The notes beneath the pieces were generated by a model. The model saw only the letters and a program-made list of their open reading frames with translations. It ran no database searches and was not told where the DNA came from. From assembly GCF_022842375.1 (NCBI RefSeq), contig NZ_JALHPR010000012.1, forward strand, positions 62,001 through 126,000: a DNA stretch of 64,000 bases, given 5' to 3'. Source of the DNA: Elioraea sp. Lineage in GTDB: Bacteria; Pseudomonadota; Alphaproteobacteria; Acetobacterales; Acetobacteraceae. This document shows, piece after piece, positions 35,447 to 43,900 of this stretch (its first letter is position 1; each line of letters opens with the position of its first letter). A program made the position numbers and the translations under genes.

Positions 35447-37803
35447 GCTGCCGCCTTCGCGACGTTGATCGCCCGCCACACGCGCTCGGGCGTCGCGGGC
35501 ATGTCGATGTGGCGGATGCCGAAGCCCGACAGCGCATCGACCACCGCGTTCATCACCGCGGGCAGGCTGCCGGCGCATCCGGCCTCGCCGCAGCCCTTCG
35601 CGCCGAGCGGGTTGGTGCGCGCGGGAACGGGACGGCTTTCCGTTGCGAATCCGCACACATCATCGGCGCGCGGCAGCGCATAGTCGGTGAACGAGCCGGA
35701 GATCAGCTGGCCGTTCTCGTCATACACCGTGCTTTCGTAGAGCGCCTGGCCGATGCCCTGCACGATGCCGCCATGCGCCTGGCCCGCCACCAGCATCGGG
35801 TTCACCACCGTGCCGAAATCATTCACCGCGACGTAGCGCACCACCTGGGTGATGCCCGTCTCCGGGTCGATCTCCACTTCCGCCACGTGGCAGCCGTTCG
35901 GGAAGGCCGAGGGCGCCTGGTCGAACACGTGGCGCACGTCGAGGCTCGCGGGGACGCCGGGCGGCAGGGCCTTCGCCGCCCGCAGCCAGGCGACGAGGTC
36001 CATCAGGTCCATGCCGCGATCGGTGCCGACGATGGAGAAGCGGCCGCGTTCGAAATGAATGTCGGCCACTGCACTCTCGAGCGCGTGGGCCGCCACCACC
36101 CTGCCCTTCTCGATCACGAGGTCGGAGGCTTCGAGGATCGCGGCACCCGAGGCCATCAGCGACTTGGACCCACCCGTGCCGCCACCGGCGACGAGCTCGT
36201 CACTGTCGCCCTGGACCAGGCGGATGCGCTCGAACGGGACGCCGAGATGCTGGTGCAGCACCTGGGCGAAAGGCGTCCAGTGCCCCTGGCCGTAGTCGAG
36301 CGTCCCGGTGATGATGGTGACGGAACCATCCTTCTCGAAGCGGATGCCGCCCTGCTCCTTCGCCGGCGGCGCCGTCACCTCGAGGTAGTTGCCGATGCCC
36401 CTCCCCCGCAGCCTGCCGCGCGCGGCACTCTCGGCCTTGCGGGCGGAGAACCCGTCCCAGTCCGCGGCGGCGAGGGCACGGTCGAGCAGGGCGGTGAACT
36501 CGCCGCTGTCATAGGCGGAGCCTGACGCTGCCTGATAGGGGAACTGGTCGGGCCGGATGTGGTTGAGGCGGCGGAGCGCCACCGCGTCGCGCCCGGTCTC
36601 GGCGGCGGCGGCCTCGATCAGCCGCTCCATGAAATAGTTGCCCTCCGGCCGCCCCGCACCGCGATAGGCCGACACGGGCGTGGTGTTCGTCACCGCACAG
36701 GTGGTGCGCACGCCGATCAGCGGCGTGGTGTAGTTCGACTGCACGTTCTTGACGAAATTGCCCGTGCCCATGAGCGGCGCGACGGTGGCGAGATAGCCGC
36801 CCATGTTGGCGAAGGAGGTGAGCCGCACGGCGAGGAACCGCCCCTCGGCGTCGAGCGCGAGTTCGCCCTGCACCTCATGGTCGCGCCCATGCTGGTCCGA
36901 CAGGAAGGAGCCGGAACGATCATCCGTCCACTTCACCGGCCGGCCGAGCAGCTTGGCGGCAAACAGCAGGCACACATACTCGGGATAGACGGAGGCCTTC
37001 ATGCCGAAGGAGCCACCGACATTGCCCGTTAGCACGCGCACCTTCTCGACCGGCAGCTTCAGGATGTCGTTGGCGAGCTGCCCGCGCAGGCCGAACACGC
37101 CCTGGCTGCCGACGCGGAGCGTGAAGCGCCCCTCGGCGGCATCGTATTCGCCGATCGCGCTCCGCGGCTCCATCGCGCACACCACCACGCGGTTGTTGCG
37201 GATGGACAGCGATGTGACATGCGCGGCATTGGCGAAGGCTTCATCGACCTTCGCCTGGTCGCCATAGGCGAAGTCGAGAACGACGTTGCCGGGAATGTCA
37301 TCATAGAGCAGCGGCGCGCCGGGGGTGGCAGCGGCGGAGGCGTCCGTCACGGCAGGCAGCGGCTCGATGTCGAGGAACACGGCCTCTGCGGCATCACGCG
37401 CCGCGGTTTTCGTTTCGGCGACCACGAAGGCCACCGGGTCGCCGACGAAGCGCACCTTGCCCATCGCCAGCGCGGGTCGCTCGATGTTGCGCAGGGGGCT
37501 GCCATCGGCGTTCTTGAGCGGCAGCACGCAGCGCATCGTGCCGTAGCCGGCCGCCGCGAGATCGGCACCCGTGTAGATGCCGAGCACACCCGGCATCGAC
37601 GCGGCATCGGCGGTCTCGATGGCGCGAATGACCCCATGCGCGTAGGGGCTTCGGACCATCACGCACCAGGCCTGCCCCGGGAGCGACACGTCATCGGTGT
37701 AGCGGCCTTCGCCGCGCAGCAGCACGGGGTCCTCGTTCCGCGGCACGGGCTGGCCGATGCCGAACTTCAACGTCGTGGGATCGAGGACCTGGGTGTCTGG
37801 CAT
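35443..37803 (-). CDS. Molybdenum hydroxylase large subunit (xanthine dehydrogenase/CoxL form II-like)
   Basis: A 786-residue molybdopterin-binding subunit. Order: an aldehyde oxidase/xanthine dehydrogenase a/b hammerhead domain (about 20-135), then the Mo-cofactor domains with GNVGGSFGMK, the loop AYRGAGRPEGNYFMERL and the catalytic-glutamate region GAKGCGEAGCAG near the end. AYRGAGR marks the form II type rather than true CO dehydrogenase (AYRCSFR). The FAD and [2Fe-2S] subunits usually encoded alongside are missing here. The ATG at 37803 (MPDTQV) is preferred over a start 18 codons upstream. Located 101 bp downstream of the giant repeat-protein gene. Confidence 0.92.
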   Translation of the reverse strand: MPDTQVLDPTTLKFGIGQPVPRNEDPVLLRGEGRYTDDVSLPGQAWCVMVRSPYAHGVIRAIETADAASMPGVLGIYTGADLAAAGYGTMRCVLPLKNADGSPLRNIERPALAMGKVRFVGDPVAFVVAETKTAARDAAEAVFLDIEPLPAVTDASAAATPGAPLLYDDIPGNVVLDFAYGDQAKVDEAFANAAHVTSLSIRNNRVVVCAMEPRSAIGEYDAAEGRFTLRVGSQGVFGLRGQLANDILKLPVEKVRVLTGNVGGSFGMKASVYPEYVCLLFAAKLLGRPVKWTDDRSGSFLSDQHGRDHEVQGELALDAEGRFLAVRLTSFANMGGYLATVAPLMGTGNFVKNVQSNYTTPLIGVRTTCAVTNTTPVSAYRGAGRPEGNYFMERLIEAAAAETGRDAVALRRLNHIRPDQFPYQAASGSAYDSGEFTALLDRALAAADWDGFSARKAESAARGRLRGRGIGNYLEVTAPPAKEQGGIRFEKDGSVTIITGTLDYGQGHWTPFAQVLHQHLGVPFERIRLVQGDSDELVAGGGTGGSKSLMASGAAILEASDLVIEKGRVVAAHALESAVADIHFERGRFSIVGTDRGMDLMDLVAWLRAAKALPPGVPASLDVRHVFDQAPSAFPNGCHVAEVEIDPETGITQVVRYVAVNDFGTVVNPMLVAGQAHGGIVQGIGQALYESTVYDENGQLISGSFTDYALPRADDVCGFATESRPVPARTNPLGAKGCGEAGCAGSLPAVMNAVVDALSGFGIRHIDMPATPERVWRAINVAKAAA

Positions 37804-37821
37804 GGGGCGCTCCGGCTGGGC

Positions 37822-37844
37822 TCTGCTCGCGATGTTCGAGCAGA
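37822..37844. repeat. Inverted repeat in the leader of the molybdenum hydroxylase gene
   Basis: TCTGCTCG (37822-37829) and CGAGCAGA (37837-37844) form a perfect eight-base stem with a seven-base loop, 18 bases before the start codon at 37803. It could be an operator or a transcript hairpin after the giant gene. There is no T-run on the transcribed side, so a factor-independent terminator is not supported. Confidence 0.4.
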
Positions 37845-37904
37845 TAAGGCCGAACACTAGGGCAGCAAGCCTGTCGCGTCAGCCCGGGTCGTTTGCCGGA
37901 GCCA

Positions 37905-40900
37905 TCACCATGTGATGCGCTCGAGTTCGCTGAACTCGACCTGCCCGCCCTCGCCGAACACGATCCGGCCTGAGGCAGGCGCGCTGAAGTCGAGGGTGCC
38001 ATCGCCCGCCACCGTACTGACGCCGGGTGTATCGATCACCAGCGTCCAGGCCTGCCCCGTGGCGGGGCCGGCAACGGGGGCTCCCACCACGCCACCCAGC
38101 ATCAGCGTGTCGAACCCGGCCCCTGCCTGCACTATGTCATTGCCGCCGCCGGCGTCGATGAGGAAGAAATCGTTGCCGGACAGCCCGCGCATCGTCTCCG
38201 ACGCGTCGGTGCCGATGAACACATCGTCCTGCCCGGTGCCCTGGAGCGTTCCGGCGGTGCCATCTCCCGTGATGAGGTTCTCGGCGACCAGGACCGAAAG
38301 GCTCTCGCGCGTGGTGTCGCCGGCAGCATCGGTGAGGCTGATGTCGAGGCTCCGCACGCCAGGGCTGAGCACGCCGCCGCCCTGGTCGACGAGCTGCAGG
38401 CTCTCGATCACCGCCGCATAGGTGTCGGCGGAGGCAGCGCCGGAGAGGGAGAGCGTTCCGGTCGCGGCATCGAACGCCCCGCCGACGATGCGGATGCCGG
38501 TGGCGCCGATCAGCAGATCGCCACCATCGGCCGTCAACACATAGCCATCGATCGTGATCCGGTCGCCGGCAGCCTGGCCTGTGGTGATGCGCACGCTCGC
38601 CGCCGTGATCGCCTCGCCGTCGAGTTCCGTGATGCTGGCCGAACCCACGATGTCGGCCTGCGTCTCCGTCGTCGAGACGGGTTCAGCAGCGCCGAGCGTG
38701 AGAACCGGCGCGTGCGCCACGTCATCGATCGTGACGGTCAGCGAACGGACCGTCTCCGCGCTGCTGGCCCCCTCCTGGGCGCGGGCCGTGATCGCGAGCG
38801 AGAACGTCCCGACCCAGCCCGTTGGTGCGGCGAGGGCGAGCGTGGCGAGTGCCGCGGGCGGAACGCTCCACCGTCCGCCGCCAAGATCAGACCCAGCCGA
38901 CAGGGTGAAGCCCGACGGCACCCCGGCGATCGTCACCGACAGCACCTCCGATCCATCCGTGTCGGTGAGCGATGCGGCAAGCGTGAGGGGGATGGTCGTT
39001 CCCTCGGTCCCTGCCGCATCGACGACGGACAGGGAAGGCGCATCGGCAACGCCGGTGACAGTGAGGGTGCGCGTGATCGTGGTCGTTGCCTCGTCGCCAT
39101 TCGCTGTCTCGCGCGCGGTCGCGGAGATGGAGAGCGTCGCCGTCCCGGACCAGTTCGCCGCGGGAATGAGCGCGAGCCCGCTGAGCTGAGCTGGCGTCAA
39201 CACCCAGCTTCCGTTGCCCTGCACCGTTCCTGCCGTGAGGCTTGCCCCAGGGGGCAACCCGCTGATGGTGACGGTCGTCAGCGTCTCCGATCCGTCCGTG
39301 TCAACCAGTGCTGCGGAGATGGTGAGCGGGATGGCGCCATCCTCGACGCCGCTCGCCGCATTGGCGGTGACGACAGGCGCTGTCGCCACGGCATCGACCG
39401 TGACGGGAACGATCGTCGTCGTCACTCTGGCATCGGTTTCGAGCTCGCGTGTCTCGGCACTCACGGTCAGGTTCACCTGACCCGACCAGCCAGGGGCGGG
39501 GTTCAGCGCCAAGCCGGCAAGCTGGGCGGCGCTGAGCAGCCATGACCCATCCGGCTGCACGGTCCCGGCAGTGAGGGTGGCCCCTGGCGGCAGGCCAGAG
39601 ATGACCACCCCGACGATCTCCTCGGATCCATCGGCATCGACCAGCGCGACGGCGATCGACAGCGGCACCGCAGCCCCCTCCAGCGCCACCGCGGGTGTGA
39701 CGGTGATGTCGGCGGCGTCGGTCACCGGGGTGACGGTGAAGACCGTCTCCGCCTGAGCCGACGCGGTCGTGCCGTCAAACTCGGTCGCGACCGCGGTGAA
39801 GCGGATCGTGATGTCGCCCGAGGCATGGGCGGGCGGCGTGAAGGTGAGGCCCGGAAGCTCGGCCGCGGTAAAGATCCAGGTGCCGTCCGGCTGCTCGGTT
39901 CCGGCGCTGAAGCGCGCGCCTGCCGGAACGCCACTGGCGATCACGGTCAGGGTCTCGGACCCGTCGGTGTCGCGGAGAGCTGCCGAGACGTTGACGGCAA
40001 TCGCGGTATCCTCGTCACCACGCAGAGTGGTGCGCGCCACGATGATCGGCGTATCGACACCGTCGCTCACCACGATCGGCAGGGCAACGGATGTGACGGC
40101 GACATCGCCCGTGCCGCGCTCGACGGCATAGGCCGTCACGGTCGCCGCGATCGTGCCGCTGTAGTTGAGGGGTGGCGTCAGCGTGAGGCCAGCGAGCTCG
40201 TCAGGCAGCAACGTCCAGCTGCCATCCCCGTTGTTCACACCGGCCGAGAGGAAGGCAGCAGCCGGCAGGCCTGAGATGACGATCGAGAGCATCTCCGACC
40301 CATCGGTATCGGCGAGCGCAGCGGTGATCGACAGCGGGATCGCCTGATCCTCGGTACCGGTTGCCACGCCGGCCGAGAGGATCGGTGCATCCGCATCGGC
40401 GGCGACCGTGAAGGGAACGCTGACCACCGTGTCGCGCGCATCACCGTTCGACGCTTCCACGGATCTCACCGTCACCGTGACGGCGAAATCGCCATGCGCG
40501 TTGGCCGGCGGAATGAGACGCAGCGCGCCGATCGACGCAGGGTCGATGCTGTAGGTGCCATCGCCATTGTCGGTGATGCCCGGGCCGTCGAGCGCGGCGC
40601 CGGCCGGGACATCGCTGATCTGGACACTGGTGATGATCTCCGAGCCATCCACATCGGCCGTCGCCACCGCGATGTTCAGTGCAACGGCCTGGTCCTCGAC
40701 GCCGGACGCGGGCGCGGCTGTGACCGTGGGCGCATCGGCAACGGCCTCGATCGTGGCGGCAACCGGTTGCGCGGTGCTCGCGGTCGCGCCGATCGTATCG
40801 GTCGCGACGGCGCGGAGGGTGACCGAGATCGGGCCGGAATGATCAGCCGGCGGGTTGACGGTGAGGCCGGCGAGCTCACCCTGTGAAAGGATCCATTCGC

Positions 40901-43900
40901 CGCTGCGACTATCCAAGAAGCCAGCGCTCAGCGTCGCGCCATCGGGAAGGCCCGATACCACGACAGTGAGCGCGACCGCACCCGTACCGCCGCCAGCATG
41001 GCCGACCGTGATGGCCAGCGCGAGCGGAGCGTCCTCGTCACCGGATGCGAGGACGGCGGAGAGGGTCGGTGCCGCAAGTGCGTCGGGGGTTGCGCCACCA
41101 CCGCCGCCGCCGCCGGTGCCGGTCCCCCCGTCGCCGGTCCCCCCGTCGCCGGTACCCCCGTCGCCGCTGCCATCACCGCCACTACCGCTTCCTCCGCCCG
41201 AGCCGTCGCCATCCCCGCCGCTGCTGCCGCCACCATCGGTGCTGGGCGGCGCGACGGTGAGATCGAACGTGCTGAGTGACCGCGAGACATCGCCTTCCCG
41301 CTCCGTCACCACCGCCTCGACCTCGAGCGCCAGGGTGCCCTCGAACCCCGCTGGCGGCCTGATCGACAGTCCATCCTCATCGCCAGGCGCAAGCACCCAC
41401 GTGCCGTTGCCCATGTTCCTGCCGGCCGAGAGAACGAAGCCGTCCGGCACGTCATGCAGCACGAGCCTGATCGCCTCTGAGCCGTCGGTGTCAGGGGTGG
41501 TCGCCGAGAGGCTCAGCGGAATCCACCCATCCCCGGCGCTGGTCGATTGATGCGTGCTGCCCGTCACATCGGAAGCGTTGATCGTCGCCGCATCCGCCAC
41601 CCCGCGCGGATCGACCGTCAGCAGGCCGCTGATCGTCTCGCTCACCCCGCCGGTGTCGCTGATCGTCATGGTCACGGAAAGATCGAACGCTACATCGCTG
41701 TTGGGCGGCGGCACGATGCGCACGTCATCGATGCGCGCTGCGGGAACGGCGTAGGCGCCGCCCTCCGGCGTCAGCACCGTTCCGTCCGCGTATCGCAGCA
41801 TCGCGCCGGCAGGGACGCCGCTGATCGTGATTGTTCCGGTCACGGCCTCCGAGCCGTCGCGGTCGGACAGCCCAGGGTCGAGCGCGAGTGCGATCGCGCC
41901 ATCCTCCGGGCCGGATGCCGTTGCCCAGCGCGCCACGCCGCCACCGAGACCACCAACCGACGGCGTGTCGATCTCCGCACCGATCACCACGGGAAGTGGC
42001 ACGGTCGTCGTCGCGATCGAGCCGCCGCCCGTTTCCTGCGCGACAGCCGTCAAGGTGAGCGAGAGGGTGCCGGCATAGTCGCCCGGCACGATCAGCGCGG
42101 CAGTGGCAGCATCCGCCGCGGTGAGCGACCAGCGGCCAGGCCCTGCATAGGTGCCGACCGTGAGGCTCATCCCCTCCGGAACGCCGCTGACGAGATAGCT
42201 CAGCACCTCGGAGCCATCGGCATCCGACAAGGCGGCGGCGATGCCGAGCGGAACCGGTGCATCCTCCGCCACCGCGGCACCGCCGGTGACGGCAACAGGC
42301 GCATCGGCGATCGCCACGACGGCCACGGGCAGGGCCACGGGCGCGCTCTCCGCCGTGCTGCCATTCGGTTCTGCCGCGATGCTCGAGACCTGGAGCGTCA
42401 TCCAGCCATGCCAGTCACGCGGCGGGGTGATGGTGAGGCTTGCGGCCTGGGCGGCGGGAACGAGGAAACTGCCATCGGCCTCGGCCACGAGCGCGCCCGA
42501 GGACGTGGCCAGCACCGCGCCGGGAGGAACGTCGCCGACGCGGAATGCCGTGATGCTCTCCGATCCGTCACGGTCCCTCGCGGTCGCATCGAGGGCGAGG
42601 CGAATCGCATGGTCCTCGCCGCCGATCGCCGGCGAGACCCGCACCGTCGGCGTATCGGCCACGCCGGCAACCGACACCGTGAACACCGCCTCCACCGTCG
42701 CCGTCGAGCCATCGCGCGCCTCGGCGGTGTAGGCACGCAAGGTGAGCGCGAGATCACCCGAGAAGTCGCGCGGGGGAAGGATCGCGAGGGTGCCGAGATC
42801 GCCTGCGGGAACGGTCCAGAAGGTGCCGTGCGCGGTGCCGTGCGAAAGCGTGGCGCCGGCCGGCACGCCGAATATCTTGACGGTCAGCGTCTCCGATCCA
42901 TCCGTGTCGACGAGCGCGGCGGAGAGCCCAGTCAGCGGGATCCATTGGTCCTCGAGCCCAGCGGCATCGGCCACCGTGATGGCGGCTGCATCGGCCATCG
43001 CACTGACCGTCACGACCCCCGTTCCGGTCACGAGCCGCGTGTCGGTGGCGCCGTTGCCGCTGTCGGTCAACAATGCCTGGAAGGTGAGGGTGAAGTCCGC
43101 GTCACTGTTGGCGTTCGGCAGCAGCTTGACGCGCCCGGCGTAGAGCTCCCATGTCGACACTTCCCAGGTGCCGGGCACAGTCTCGGTTCCCTGAGAAAGC
43201 ACGGCACCCGCGGGAACGCCACTGACCGTGGTGGTGACGGACCAGGTCTCCGACCCGTCCGTGTCGGGGGTGACGAAGTTCGGCTTGATCGTGATCCAGC
43301 TGTCCTCGGCGCCCGCGGCGGACATCGGGATCGTTCCGATATCGGCGACAGGATCGACCGAGACCTGGAACGTTGCGCTGGCACTTGCCGGGAGCACCCC
43401 CGCCTCGTTCTCGGCAGCGATCGCCGTCAGTGTGAGCGTATAGGTTCCGGAATGGTTCGGCGGCGGCACGAAGGCGACAGTGGTCAGTTGAGCCGGGGTG
43501 AGCGTCCAGCTGCCGTCGACGTTCTGCTGCCCGACCGTCAGCGTACCGCCCGCCGGAAGGCCCGAGAGCCGGAAGCTGAGCGTCTCCGAGCCATCGGTGT
43601 CGGCCAGCGCGCCGCCGAGGCCGGTGAGCGGGATCGGCTGGTCCTCGACACCTGCATGGTTCGCGACCGTCACGGTCGGCGCATCCGCCACGGCGGTGAC
43701 GATGATCGTCCCCGCGCCGTCGATCACGCGGCTCACCGTCGTGCCGTTTGCCGTGTCCGACTGGACCGTTTCGAATGTGAGGTGGATGTCGGCGTCGCTG
43801 TTCGCAGGCGGCCGGATCATCACGGCCGAGGCGCCGAGCGAGGCCGTCGAGACCTCCCAGACACCGGGGCTGATCTCCGCGCCCTCCGACAGGACCGCGC

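Noticed and set aside
35443-37803. Carbon monoxide dehydrogenase CoxL
   Set aside because: The active-site loop is AYRGAGR rather than the AYRCSFR of genuine CO dehydrogenases, and coxM and coxS are absent.
37822-37844. Factor-independent terminator after the giant gene
   Set aside because: The hairpin is real, but there is no T-run on the transcribed side, so it was listed only as an inverted repeat.
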